Of a stretch of DNA of 64,000 nucleotides, positions 28,995 through 39,799 are shown piece by piece; the first letter of the stretch is position 1; each line of letters starts with the position of its first letter. Made by a program: the position numbers and the translations under genes. Source of the stretch: Chaetoderma sp. LZ-2023a (lineage: Eukaryota > Mollusca > Caudofoveata > Chaetodermatida > Chaetodermatidae); assembly GCA_034401795.1 (NCBI GenBank), contig CM067373.1, positions 42,299,142 to 42,363,141 of the forward strand, written 5' to 3'. The notes below the pieces were generated by a model. That model was not told where the DNA came from. It ran no database searches and was given only the letters and a program-made list of their open reading frames with translations.

Positions 28995-29758
28995 GTGACT
29001 TCTTTGATATGCTAGCGTGTTTTGTCCCGGTTTAATGTGTTTCCGGGACTCGCGCTTACCGTGATTAGCGCCTGTTTATGTTTGTTTTTTACAACATGGT
29101 GCTTCATAAGTCTCATTTCTCTTTGTGTTTTTGTCCACAGGTATCACGTAGAAGCTTTGATGGACTTCTCGGCACAAGAGGATATGTTTCTCTCCACCAC
29201 GGTTCCATTTCCTACTAATACTGTTAGGTTATCTAACCAAAGAATCTATGTTCAGTGAGTTGGAGGCCTATTATAAAGGTCTTCTCACTTTGCCCTCTTG
29301 ATCCAATTCCTTCCCCTTCGGTGGAGAGAATGTAGAGGCGTACTATGGTGGAGTTCTCCGGTTCATCACGTTGGATGGTTTGTCTGTACAAGTGTCAGGT
29401 ATCTAATTATTGATAAACAAAAGGGGAGATAATTTCCTTTTTTGCCAATGCTAGAATTGGAAGGAGTTATCTCTGTATATCTGATTGTTGTGTACTCGAA
29501 ATGCCAATTCAACGGAAATGTTCCGGTTACTTATACAATTCGTTCTTGCACTTGGTGCTTGTTGCGGATCGATTATTTTGGTCACGGGATTGATGACGTC
29601 ATAATCGGCCTTGGCCTTTATTAACATTTAACGTTTTGTCCACGGCTGGTTCTTCTTGACTTGTGATCTTGAGGATCCTGTCCCTCTCTTTTTAGTTGGT
29701 TTTGAGTTCGCTAACCTTAACTATCTTGCTCATTGTCCTTGTCCTTGTCCTGTTTCAG

Positions 29759-31645
29759 AGACCTGGTTGCCCGTCCTGCGGGAGGTTTCTGAAAAATCGA
29801 TTCGTACCGCACTTGTGCTTCAGCTGCAGTCCCTGTGGACCGTTGCTGAAGTGCGATGTATGTAAGCAGTGGGGGGGAGATCTAATGTCTGATTTTCTCT
29901 CATTGCAGGCAAGGGAGAAGGTGATGGAGGAAGAGAGGAAGAAGAAGAAGGAGGGTAGTAAGAAGGGTAAGAAGAAGGCCTCATCCGCGGTGGATATGGA
30001 GGCCTTCAGGTCCGAAATGTTGCAAGAGATGCAGAGGACAATAAAGGATTTGGTCCCAGAGTTGCTTCGCAGCATGCTCCCTGGGCCAGCTCCTTTGTTG
30101 TCCTCGGCATCTGCTTACGAGCAGGTGATCCCCGCCTCTGAATCCGGTCTCTTTAGGTCCGGTCCGTTTGTGGATTCAGAGGTGGCCCCTTTGTTGGGGG
30201 CAGTCCAAGACCCTGGCAGCAGGCATGGCGCCGCGCCGAGGGGCCGTGGACAACGGTTGTTGCTGGGACCCGCGGTCTGCTCATCAGACCCTGGGTATCC
30301 GCGCGCCGCGGGTGTCAAAGCCTCCTATGGCACCTTTCCTGGCCAGTCCGGGTTAGCTCTCTTTGCTGACCCGGAGTCTAATCTTTCTGGCCAGGAGGAA
30401 GAGGATCTCCTGCTAGGGTCGCCTTCTGAGGACGTGACCATGGAATACGACGTCTGTGCACCCCTCGCGGGGAATACAGACGACGTGTTCCGTGGTTCTA
30501 CTCTCGCAGGAGTAGATTTCACGGTCCAGAAGGTGTCCCCGGGCGGTGCTGTTGACCACGGATACCGCATACCTCGGCTTGCCGATGGTGTCGCTGGTGC
30601 TGGTCAGGGCCGCGGTAGGGCGGTGTTTACCCCACGCTCTGCCACGGCGCCTGCTCCTGGTCAAGCCGCGGAGTTTAGCATGCCTGCTCTCTCGGGCCCG
30701 CATGCTTTTCCGGGCTTGCCAGGGGTAACAGCTTATCCGCCGTCGACGTCAACTGCGAGTGCTCTGGAGGAAGACGAAGGCCCTCGTCTAGTAGAGCGCT
30801 CGCAGTTAGCCACGGAGGAGGATTGGTCGGACGCTTGCCAGTGGCTGGTAAGTGTTCGGCCCGATCTACCCGTGGAGCTGCCGGCTAGCCAGCGTGACCA
30901 TAGGCCGTGGTTAGCTGGTAGGCCGGCGGCTACCGCTATGCCATCTCTGCCGCTGGCTGAGCATGTCGTGGACATGTTCGAAGCGGCGGAGGCGTCCATT
31001 AAGGTGAATGGACGTCTCGCGAAGGCCCCTCGCGAGGTGGCGAAGCGGTGCCGCATCGTGCCCCTGGATTACCAGCGGTACGGTGTGGTGCCAAAGCCAA
31101 GCGTGGATGATCGCGCGGCTTTAGGCGAAGATGCGCGGCCGGGCTCCCGTTCTGACACGGGAGTCTTGTGCTCGAACGCGTTGCGTTCGGCGAATGCCGC
31201 GCTGCGTGATGCGGAGGAGAGTGGGAGGGCGTCGATTGCCGCTCTGTCCCACGTCTCCCAGCTGCTACAGGGGGTGGTAGCGGCCTCCGCATCACGCCAG
31301 CCAAGCCCGGTAACAGTCCAGAGAGCCATCCAGGATGGTATCAACCTGGCTTTGGACTGTTTGACGCGGGCGGTGACCAGAAGTGTCCGGGCGAGGCGCA
31401 CGTTTGCGCTTGACAATCTGTGCCCGTCCCAGGACCTGTATAATAGGCTGCTGCGGACGCCTATGACAGGTCCTGGTCTCTTTGGAGGTGAGGGATGCAG
31501 GCACCTCCAGGAGACGGTCACTCTGGTTAACAACCAGAGGGCGCTGCGTGAACAATTTGAGGTGCTCCGGCGGGAGCGTGTTCGCGCGGCACCCCCTGCG
31601 TATCGTCCTCTGCAGGCACCTCCAGGAGACGGTCACTCTGGTTAA
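29759..31645 (+). pseudogene. DIRS ORF1 main exon, A2, broken by a 115-base duplication
   Basis: Follows a TTTCAG acceptor at 29753-29758. Same Cys/His cluster, charged segment and conserved blocks as A1. Bases 31501-31615 are repeated at 31616-31730; 115 is not a multiple of three, so the frame ends at 31645 and the Arg/Pro-rich tail continues in another frame (to 31922). The product would lack the basic tail. Confidence 0.85.
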
Positions 31646-31730
31646 CAACCAGAGGGCGCTGCGTGAACAATTTGAGGTGCTCCGGCGGGAGCGTGTTCGC
31701 GCGGCACCCCCTGCGTATCGTCCTCTGCAG
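31501..31730 (+). repeat. 115-bp tandem duplication within A2 ORF1
   Basis: GCACCTCCAGGAGACGG starts at 31501 and 31616; the two units appear identical, so the event is recent. A1 and A3 have one unit. Confidence 0.95.
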
Positions 31731-34053
31731 GCTCAAGGTGGTGCTGGCCAGGTCAGAGGCCAGCCACCGTCGCAACGTAGGCCTAGGCCACGTGCGATTC
31801 GGCCAGCAGCGAGGGGGGCGCAGGCTCCCCAGCCGCACCCAGCCAGACAGCCGCCCGCGCACCGTGGTGCGCGCAGCGCTGGACGGGGCGCGTGGGGATC
31901 TGGTCGCGGCAATCAGGCCTGATGGCCTGGTTACCGCGGTGGGAACCACTCCGGTGTTTCACGCCGAGAGGACAGTGCCACTCTGGCACTCCTTATGTCC
32001 ACCTCTATCCCTAGGTGGACCGGTGGGCGGCCGTTTGGCCGGCCACTTGCCAGAGTGGAAGCGGTTGACTCAGGACCGTTTAGTCTTGCGATGGCTTTCC
32101 GTCGGGTATCGTCCCGACTGGTTGACAGGCCCGCCATCGCGACTGTCTCTCGCGCCGATCTGGACTCCGATTCCACGGGATCCGGATCAGAGGTTGTGTA
32201 TAGAGGAGGAAATAAATTCCCTCATACTAAAAGAAGCCATTCAGCCGGCACAGAGGTGCCCGGGCTTCTATTCAACCCTCTTCTTAGTGAAGAAAAACAC
32301 CGGAGGGTGGAGGCCGATTCTCAACCTCAAGCCTTTGAACAAGTTCTTAGAGACGCCCAGTTTCAAGATGGAGACTGTGCGCTCGGTATTGGCGGGGTTG
32401 GAGCGAGGAATGTGGACCGCTTCCATAGATTTGAAGGATGCGTATTTCCACATTCCCATAGAGAGGAGTTTCCGTCGCTTCCTGAGATTCGCATTTCAGG
32501 GCCGGCGGTGGGAATTCAGGGTGTTACCCTTCGGGATTTCCACGGCTCCTCGGGTCTTCACCCGTGTGGTTCTCGCGATCACTGCATACCTCCGCAGGAG
32601 AAGCATAGCAGTCCACACGTACATAGACGACTGGCTGTTGAAAGCACACACCCGGGAATCGTTGTCAGCCAATCTGGAGATTGTTTTGAAAACTCTCTCG
32701 GACTTGGGCTGGATGATCAATTTCCCGAAATCAGAGCTAACTCCATCCCAGAAGTTTGTTTACCTGGGCATGTTCTTCGATCTGGAGACGGGGTATGTGT
32801 ACCCCACTCACGAGAGGGTTCAAATACTCATCTCGGTAATACAGTCGGTGTGCGACAGTCGTCATGTCCTGGCGCGGGTTTACTTGAGAATGCTGGGATT
32901 GATGGTTTCTTTGGAACCAGTCATTCCGCAGGCCGCCTTGCGCAGGCGCCCGATCCAGTTGTTTCTCATGACACAGTGGACCCAGAGTTCAGGTTCGCTG
33001 GACTCGAACGTGTCAGTGTTGGCGCCTCTGATTCACCACCTGCAATGGTGGTTGAATACAGAGAATCTCTTGCCGGGGGTTTTGCTAACCCCTCCCCACC
33101 CTCAGGTGACTGTGTATACAGATGCATCGATGGAGGGGTGGGGAGCTTGTCTGGAAGAGTCCACAGTATCAGGGCTTTGGGATCTGGATCAGTCCAAGGA
33201 ACATATCAATCTACTAGAGCTAAGAGCAGTAGTCCTGGGCCTGGAACATTTCTTACAGAAAGTTCAGGGCAAGATTGTTCTAATTCGTTCAGACAACTCA
33301 ACAGTAGTGACTTACATAAACCGCCAGGGCGGAACGAAGTCGCCCAGTCTCTGTATGATGACATGGAAACTGCTTTGTTGGTGCCTGGATCATGGGATCA
33401 CCTTGAAGGCAGTTCATATCCCGGGGAGGTTAAATCTGCTAGCAGACTCATTGAGCCGAAGGATGAGTGTTTTACCCACGGAATGGCAACTAAATCAATG
33501 TGTGGCGGATCGTCTGTTCGACCATTGGGGGAAACCCAACATAGATTTGTTCGCAACGAAGAAGAATGCGAAGATGACGACGTACGTCTCTCCGATTCCA
33601 GACCCAAGCGCTTTCGCAACAGATGCGTTAGCTATCAGCTGGGAGGGAATGTATGCATACGCATTCCCCCCAGCAATCCTGATTCCAAAGGTGCTTCAGA
33701 AAATCAGGCAGCAGGAGTGCCAAGTGCTTCTGATCGCCCCGGATTGGCCAAGCCGATCGTGGTATACGGATCTGCTGGACCTTCTGGTCTGCAATCCGGT
33801 TCCGCTGCCTCTGATGGACGACCTTATCTTCCAGGGCAAGGCCCTTCACGACAATCCGTCAATGTTCCGATTGACTGCGTGGATGTTGTCAAGGAATCTA
33901 GAATTAAGGAGGGCTTTTCTGAGCAAGCGGCCATGTTTATGGCCAAAGCCAGGAGGGGGTCAACCTCCAGAGCATATAATTATAAAATCAACAGATTTGC
34001 AGAGTGGTGCTCAAAAAGATGTATTGATCCAATGGAATCATCTATTCAGGTAG
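31663..34053 (+). CDS. DIRS RT-RNase H-methyltransferase-like ORF, A2
   Basis: The open frame extends upstream only because of the duplication. The RT core contains the same motifs as A1, with YIDDW near 32620. RNase H residues are all present. Differences from A1 are scattered substitutions, such as LFLVKKNTGG for LFLVTKNTGG. C-terminus as in A1. Confidence 0.92.
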   Translation: MNNLRCSGGSVFARHPLRIVLCRLKVVLARSEASHRRNVGLGHVRFGQQRGGRRLPSRTQPDSRPRTVVRAALDGARGDLVAAIRPDGLVTAVGTTPVFHAERTVPLWHSLCPPLSLGGPVGGRLAGHLPEWKRLTQDRLVLRWLSVGYRPDWLTGPPSRLSLAPIWTPIPRDPDQRLCIEEEINSLILKEAIQPAQRCPGFYSTLFLVKKNTGGWRPILNLKPLNKFLETPSFKMETVRSVLAGLERGMWTASIDLKDAYFHIPIERSFRRFLRFAFQGRRWEFRVLPFGISTAPRVFTRVVLAITAYLRRRSIAVHTYIDDWLLKAHTRESLSANLEIVLKTLSDLGWMINFPKSELTPSQKFVYLGMFFDLETGYVYPTHERVQILISVIQSVCDSRHVLARVYLRMLGLMVSLEPVIPQAALRRRPIQLFLMTQWTQSSGSLDSNVSVLAPLIHHLQWWLNTENLLPGVLLTPPHPQVTVYTDASMEGWGACLEESTVSGLWDLDQSKEHINLLELRAVVLGLEHFLQKVQGKIVLIRSDNSTVVTYINRQGGTKSPSLCMMTWKLLCWCLDHGITLKAVHIPGRLNLLADSLSRRMSVLPTEWQLNQCVADRLFDHWGKPNIDLFATKKNAKMTTYVSPIPDPSAFATDALAISWEGMYAYAFPPAILIPKVLQKIRQQECQVLLIAPDWPSRSWYTDLLDLLVCNPVPLPLMDDLIFQGKALHDNPSMFRLTAWMLSRNLELRRAFLSKRPCLWPKPGGGQPPEHIIIKSTDLQSGAQKDVLIQWNHLFR

Positions 34054-34892
34054 TGGCTGATTTCCTCTGTCACCTATATGATGCCTATAGCCTCAAGCCT
34101 AACTCTATTGCTGGTTATAAATCAGCTTTAATGACTGTTATTCCTTGCTTGGCTAATAGGGGGAGTGATGAAGTAAGTACATTAAATGTATTAATTAAAG
34201 GCATGGGCAATCTAAGACCAAGGAATCCTCCACTGATTCCGTCTTGGAGTTTATCACTGGTGCTCCAGGTACTAGGTGATAAGCCTTTTGAACCACTTAG
34301 TTCCATTTCTATGAAAATGTTAACTCTTAAAACTGTATTTTTAATTGCTGCGGCCTCGGCGAGGCGTAGGAGTGAAATGCATGCCTTATCAGCCGAGGTT
34401 GACCGTTTTGTGGTTACAGGGGAAGGCCTTAAGCTTCTACCTAGGACTAATTTCTTGTCTAAAAATCAGTCATTGAAATATCCAGGTCAGCCTATTTTTT
34501 TGCCATCTTTAACTAGATATGATCCTAATTCTAAAGTATGGTGCCCCGTACGGGCGCTGCTCCGGTACAAACAGCGTACTTCGGAGTGGCGTACCGACCA
34601 GTCAGCGTTATGGTTGTCATATATTGAACCCCATGGTAGGGCGTCTAAGGACACCATTTCTAGGTGGATTGTGGAATGTATTAAATTTTGTCACAAATCC
34701 GCCACCGGGCGACAGGTTGACGTGGCCAAGGCTCACAGTGTCCGCGGTGTCGTGGCATCCACTGCCCTGTTTAGTGGGGTCCCTGTGGATGATATTATGT
34801 CAGTGGCTCAGTGGCACTGTGAGTCAAGTTTTACAGACCATTACCTCCGTGACACCTCTAACCCTCTCGCCTTGTCGATTTTGAAACAATAA
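31995..34892 (+). CDS. DIRS tyrosine recombinase ORF, A2
   Basis: 965 codons open, as in A1. Recombinase domain from about 33850, with Arg in SARRRSEMHAL, H-x-x-R in AHSVRGVV and Tyr in FTDHYLRD. Few residue changes from A1 (for example FSGVPVDD for FNGVPVDD). All catalytic residues are kept, so this copy might act on its own or on other copies. Confidence 0.88.
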   Translation: MSTSIPRWTGGRPFGRPLARVEAVDSGPFSLAMAFRRVSSRLVDRPAIATVSRADLDSDSTGSGSEVVYRGGNKFPHTKRSHSAGTEVPGLLFNPLLSEEKHRRVEADSQPQAFEQVLRDAQFQDGDCALGIGGVGARNVDRFHRFEGCVFPHSHREEFPSLPEIRISGPAVGIQGVTLRDFHGSSGLHPCGSRDHCIPPQEKHSSPHVHRRLAVESTHPGIVVSQSGDCFENSLGLGLDDQFPEIRANSIPEVCLPGHVLRSGDGVCVPHSREGSNTHLGNTVGVRQSSCPGAGLLENAGIDGFFGTSHSAGRLAQAPDPVVSHDTVDPEFRFAGLERVSVGASDSPPAMVVEYRESLAGGFANPSPPSGDCVYRCIDGGVGSLSGRVHSIRALGSGSVQGTYQSTRAKSSSPGPGTFLTESSGQDCSNSFRQLNSSDLHKPPGRNEVAQSLYDDMETALLVPGSWDHLEGSSYPGEVKSASRLIEPKDECFTHGMATKSMCGGSSVRPLGETQHRFVRNEEECEDDDVRLSDSRPKRFRNRCVSYQLGGNVCIRIPPSNPDSKGASENQAAGVPSASDRPGLAKPIVVYGSAGPSGLQSGSAASDGRPYLPGQGPSRQSVNVPIDCVDVVKESRIKEGFSEQAAMFMAKARRGSTSRAYNYKINRFAEWCSKRCIDPMESSIQVVADFLCHLYDAYSLKPNSIAGYKSALMTVIPCLANRGSDEVSTLNVLIKGMGNLRPRNPPLIPSWSLSLVLQVLGDKPFEPLSSISMKMLTLKTVFLIAAASARRRSEMHALSAEVDRFVVTGEGLKLLPRTNFLSKNQSLKYPGQPIFLPSLTRYDPNSKVWCPVRALLRYKQRTSEWRTDQSALWLSYIEPHGRASKDTISRWIVECIKFCHKSATGRQVDVAKAHSVRGVVASTALFSGVPVDDIMSVAQWHCESSFTDHYLRDTSNPLALSILKQ

Positions 34893-35420
34893 CCGCTTTA
34901 TGTTGTGAAGAGTGCTTCCGCATTGCTTATATACTTCGCCATTCAGCGACGGTGACAACCACTTGTCGGGACTGTATCATCCTTCTCTACTAGAATCGTG
35001 ATGACAGCTTCCTAGTACAACAAGGTCAGTCTTGTTCATGTGTTGTTCATTGTTTTGTATTGTCACGTTACCCAGTGTTATTAATATGGTGATGGTTTAT
35101 GTGGGTTGTGGTTCTTTAGAGAGAGTATACGAAAATGGAGCCTTTTCGTCTCGGTCCTATAGTACTTGGCACTAGTACGAAGAGAGCGTGTAGGACATTG
35201 AGGTCATTTAATCTTCCTCCCAAGGGTGGGGGGGGAGCGCATATGACAAATCGGTCATCTCTCAGGCATCGGTTGTGTTATCCGATGGTTTATCAAATCC
35301 TGACTGTGTTTTCACACAGTTTCAGACGTCATAAGTGCCTTAAACGCTTGAAAGCGTATAGGGAAGAGCTGGTCTTTTGACCTCGCCTCCCTCCCGCCAG
35401 ATTCACTTTCGAATTCTGGC

Positions 35421-35519
35421 AATATCAAAAGTATTAGGGAGGTAAGTATACTCTTGATGTGAAATAAACGAAATCTAGGATTTCTTTTTTCACGAGAGAG
35501 TTGATACTTACCTCCCTAG
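35421..35519 (+). repeat. Internal complementary region, A2
   Basis: Same two-part structure as in A1, with GGTAAGTAT at 35441-35449 and ATACTTACC at 35504-35512. Confidence 0.93.
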
Positions 35520-35570
35520 ATACGGACCCGGCCTCTCCGCCCCACAGAGGCTCGGTCTTCAGGCTCTTGG

Positions 35571-35760
35571 TAGTTGCATGTGTTAGCCAATAAATGAGCC
35601 AGAGGAAGTAGTAGTCGGCGCATGCGCGGTGGTGGGGCGAGCATCCGCCGGACTACCTCTGACTCCCTGCCCAGTAGGGGCACCTAACTGTTTTTAATCT
35701 GAGTGTTTTATTGAGTGAAAGCCGATATTTAGCAATATCAAAAGTATTAGGGAGGTAAGT
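35571..35760 (+). repeat. Right inverted terminal repeat of A2
   Basis: Reverse complement of 28679-28872. Here CCGCCGGAC pairs perfectly with the left arm, unlike A1. Confidence 0.9.
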
Positions 35761-35801
35761 ATCAACTCTCTCGTGAAAAAAGAAATCCTAGATTTCGTTT
35801 A

Positions 35802-36056
35802 ATGGATTCTATCTCTCGTTGGGTAATCGAATGCATTCAGACTACCCATGAGATTGCGACTGGGCACCAGGTGCAATGCGCAAGGGCACACAATGTTAGA
35901 GGAATAGCCGCCTCGACCGCCCTTTACAATGGTGTTCCGTTAGAGGACATCATGGCTGTTGCACAATGGCACGGTGAGTCCTCTTTCATGGATTACTATA
36001 TGAGGGATGTCTCAGACTCCGCCAATCCACTCGCTTTAGCTGTTTTGAAACAATAG
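35802..36056 (+). pseudogene. C-terminal part of a B-family tyrosine recombinase
   Basis: 84 codons open to the stop, with H-x-x-R in AHNVRGIA, AQWHGESSF and the Tyr in MDYYMRDV. It is severed from its N-terminal part by A2. It shows what B1 lost in its 22-base deletion. Confidence 0.88.
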
Positions 36057-37423
36057 TTATACGACCACACTGCTCTTCTCCATTTCTTGGCATTTGTAAG
36101 AGAGTATTTAGAAGCAGACATGGTCGAGCGAGAGGATATCAACCAGATTGTGTCACTGATGGCCGGACAAGTGAATGGTTGGAGGCTCCACGTCTGGAAT
36201 CCAAATATGAGGTAATTCAAGATTGATTTTTTTGTGTTATGTCTATATATTATGTTCATTCATCTTATATATTCATGCTCATTCCCAGGCTAATATATGC
36301 AAATAGCAGTTAACCCTCTAGGCATATTTGTGTTTCAGGCGAGATGCATGTTCGTGAGTTCTCTCCCTTTTCTTAGGAGGAAAAAGGGGGGGGGGGGGCA
36401 GTGATGCGAATGTGATTCGGTTCTGAGCTCTTTCTCCAAGGGGCAAAAGTAGCAATTGATGGCTTGCCCCTTCCCACCAGGTTACTGTCTAAATCTGGTG
36501 TATATCAGAAGTAATAGAATGGTGAGTATTGATCGAATGATTTTCAAGGGAATTTCAATTTCCATTTCTCCGAGATCTAACAATACTCACCATTCTATTA
36601 CGGACCCAGCCTCCCAGCCCCACGGAGGCATGGGTATCTCTTGTTTAGTGGCTATGCAAACAATATGAGCTTCATGGCAAATGGGTACTTGGCAGTTGGG
36701 AGCCGAGTACCCGGTTCCAGGAGCCGGTAAAGCTTACTAAGTCTATAGTCCTAAGGCCAGCTATCCAGGATATCTTGTATCAGAAGTAATAGAATGGTGA
36801 GTATTATTAGATCTCGGAGAAAGGGAAATTGAAATTTCCTTCATTCTCCAGAACCGCTGAACTGATTGGGCCGATTTAAATTATATTTGGGGGGAAGCAT
36901 ACTTACAGAATATGGATCCAAGTTTGTTCAAAGGAAACTGATCGGCCAAATTGGCCGGTGGCCATCTTCGATTTTAACTGATTTTTTTTAAAACATCTTT
37001 AAAAATCTCCGAATCCATGCTGACTGATGTGAAACTCGGGAAACTTGTTCTATGGCAAGAGCTGAAACAAGTTTGTTCAAGAAAACCTGATTGTGCGATT
37101 TTCTTGACAGCCATCTTGAGTGACCTAGTTCTTGTTGCAATTCTGGCAAAGCCTTTTGATTATAATTAAAGGCGATGGCCTTTCTAGTTGGAAGGCCTAT
37201 GTTCCAGGTGAGTAATGCAGGCCCCTTGCCTCTTATTAGAAGTGATAGTTTATATCGAGGGAATGATGCCAAATCCTCACACATCCAATGTTCTAAGGAC
37301 CTATTTTTCGCTATGTCCGCCTATTTGTAGGTGAGCTCCGCCCATTTTCTAAGCATGTTTGAATTGATTTTAACACTTAACTCCTGAATTCCTAGAGTCT
37401 AAATTTCAAGTTAGTAATTTAGG

Positions 37424-37520
37424 TATGTTGCTGATTATTTTGCAAGTAATCTGACTGGCGGTTCTTGCTACCTATGGCAGCAATAGCGCACAGTCAATTT
37501 AATTTCAATATATTTCCAAA
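37424..37520. repeat. Degenerate palindromic repeat, GTTGCTGCC family
   Basis: Imperfect version of the hairpin at 37895-37987, with TTGCTACCTATGGCAGCAA at its centre. Confidence 0.65.
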
Positions 37521-37894
37521 AATGTTGGTCCAGATCCCAGGAGGAATCAGAATAACTTTATTATAATTTCAATATATATTCAATGGGAGATTTATTAAAT
37601 TGTGAATTTTAAGACTTGCAATTCAGACCCTAATTGTCAGACATTTGTCAATTGCATGGCAATCCTACATGACATTTAATTATGACATCAAGGACATGAA
37701 ATTCAGACCCTAATTGTCAGACATTTGTCAATGGACCTTTCTACTTTATCAATCCATCCTATGACATAATCAACTACGCGACATGTAGAATGACATCATA
37801 ATGAATGACGTTGAAGTACATCATGAACGCATGTTTGAAGAATGGACTATGTGTTTTTGTATGAATTGTATGTCTTTACTATAGAATAAATACT

Positions 37895-37987
37895 CTGTTG
37901 AACATTTTGAAACTGATTTGACCAGGCGTTGTTGCTGCCATAGGCAGCAACAGCACCCAGTCAAATTAGTTACAAAATATTCAACAG
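37895..37987. repeat. Palindromic repeat, GTTGCTGCC family
   Basis: 93 bases from CTGTTGAAC to TTCAACAG that fold on themselves along almost the whole length, centre GTTGCTGCCATAGGCAGCAAC. Relatives at 37424-37520 and 55945-56053. Confidence 0.85.
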
Positions 37988-38814
37988 CTTACCTGTATAG
38001 TTTTCAGGAAATTGATAGTTAGGGCATTCAGGATCGATCAAGCCCAACACTTCGAAGTGTGGGTGGCGCTTAGATAGAGATGGGCGGGGCATAGCTAGAA
38101 CTGGAAAGGTCCATTGCATGGCAGTCCTACATGCCATTGGATTATGAAGTCAGCTATATATATATTTTGATTATGGCATCAACTAGTTGAGTGACTACTT
38201 GAGTGATGACAGAATAGATCCTCCATTGTCTCTGGTAGAAAGAGAGGACCCTGTCTAACCTTTCCGGTCATCTTACAATCATCTCTCTGAAATGCCCACT
38301 CCACAAAAGCATTCCATATAACACATGTCTTTCAGGTATGTAGCTGAATTGTATATGCACTACAATCATAGCATGCCTTTGGAGCATTCGCCTATAATAT
38401 TCTATTCTGAACGAAAATGCTTTTAAAGAGCACTTCACTTCAAGATTATACTTACCACCCTGATACTCATTGATATTTCCTAAATAATAACACCCAGACT
38501 TTGAGGGAAACTGCCCCCGCTGGGCATGTAATGCGTCTGACAGCTTGGCGGATGTGTGTGGCCCAACAGCGCGCATGCGCAGATTGTCACATCCTCTTTC
38601 TTGATTATTGGCTGCCATTGCAACACGCTTGAGAAACCTTCAATAGCTAAATTGCATTTGTTCCAAATTATTCAATTAAAAGTCTGAGTTTGTAGCTAAT
38701 TTAGCTTCTTCTTCTTTCTTCTTTTCGTTCGCTGATCATACCGCCAGTCCTGTAAGTGACTATCGGCATAATCATAAGCGTTAAGTGCGTGGATCCATAG
38801 TTTATTAGAGTGCG

Positions 38815-38955
38815 CCGTGCGGCCTGGAACCTCTGTCTTCAGCACTCGAGGTTTCTGTCAGGGTTACCTCACCCTTACTTCCTTTAGTCGCCTCTTATGA
38901 CACGCAGAGGATACGGAAGGTGTATTCTAAGCTCCACCTACAGGGCGCGCTAATT
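38815..38955. repeat. SINE-like insert within relic C
   Basis: A segment with TAGTCGCCTCTTATGACACG, then GGATACGGAAGGTGTATTCTAAG. It interrupts the DIRS leader region, and a similar core occurs widely in mollusc genomes to my recollection. Classification uncertain. Confidence 0.35.
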
Positions 38956-39799
38956 TAGCTTCATATCATTCTCTAAATCATGTCTCGCCATGGGAAATCA
39001 CCGTAGGCGCTTCCTTGACCATCAGGTGTCTTTAATTATTATTTAGCACATGTTTTCGTGTTGTCATGTGTTTTCGTGACACGATTTGGGTGTCATTGTA
39101 AGGTCTTTAAACTTATTTGATGCCTTGATCAGCTAACCACATGTGCTTTGTGTTCACAGGTACTTTCAAGTAAGATTTTGTAGTTGGCGTTTTCTCTGCT
39201 GGTCTCTGTCCATATTTTTTTAAAAGAAAAAATCATATTTATCAAAGTTGCATTTGAAGGTTTGCGAAGAAGTAACCTTCGCACTCTGCCCCTTGGTCTC
39301 TGATGTGAATTCTTTTAGCTGGCAGAGCTTGACCGGTGGACTTCATTCTCTCTCATCAGGATTGGTAAACATATGCTTAAGGTATAAGAGAGATTTGCAG
39401 AATGGCACTCGAGTTATATGAAAAGTTCTGCCTAAGTTTATTCCTTCTGCTTTCTCTGATGGTCTTGTGTAAAGTTATTACTTCATTCATGCAATGACGC
39501 TATGCTTTATGGTGTTGAATACAATTTGTCTTACACTGCGATGTTTATTCTGCTGTCTATATTCCTTTGAATTGAAGAGATATGACATCATAATCGTCTC
39601 ATGTTTTCATATATTTACACATTATGTCCTGGCTGATTTCTTTTAAGTAACTCCCCTTTTTAAAAGGTTCAAAGTTTAAATTCGTAGTTGCTGTATTATT
39701 ATTTTATTTTTAGTTTCCCTAATGACTAAAAATGCATTGCCCTCATCTCGTGTCATTATAGAATGTAGTGATTGACTGTACGAGTTGCCATCGCTTTAC

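Larger units (their letters stand above)
28662..35801 (+). mobile_element. DIRS-type element, copy A2
   Basis: 7140 bases, from TTTCACATCAAG to GATTTCGTTTA, inserted in the B recombinase gene between GCATCC and ATGGATTC; the uninterrupted sequence is at 27501-27514. No bases are duplicated or lost. Very similar to A1; the extra length is mostly a 115-base duplication in ORF1. RT and recombinase frames are open. Confidence 0.95.
28564..36882 (+). repeat. Second copy of the B1 3' segment, split by A2
   Basis: 28565-28661 plus 35802-36882 repeats 27410-28563, including about 45 bases of flank beyond the B1 end. Over about 1.1 kb there are only around seven or eight substitutions. This copy lacks the 22-base deletion of copy 1 but contains the A2 element. 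It may be a real tandem duplication or two haplotypes assembled in series. Confidence 0.88.
36883..38432. other. Host intron sequence with dispersed repeats
   Basis: No gene seen. 36890-37170 holds degenerate copies of the CCATCTTGGAT-type host repeat. A 31-base phrase beginning TTCAGACCCTAATTGTCAG occurs twice (37623 and 37702). Two palindromic repeats are listed separately. Confidence 0.6.
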
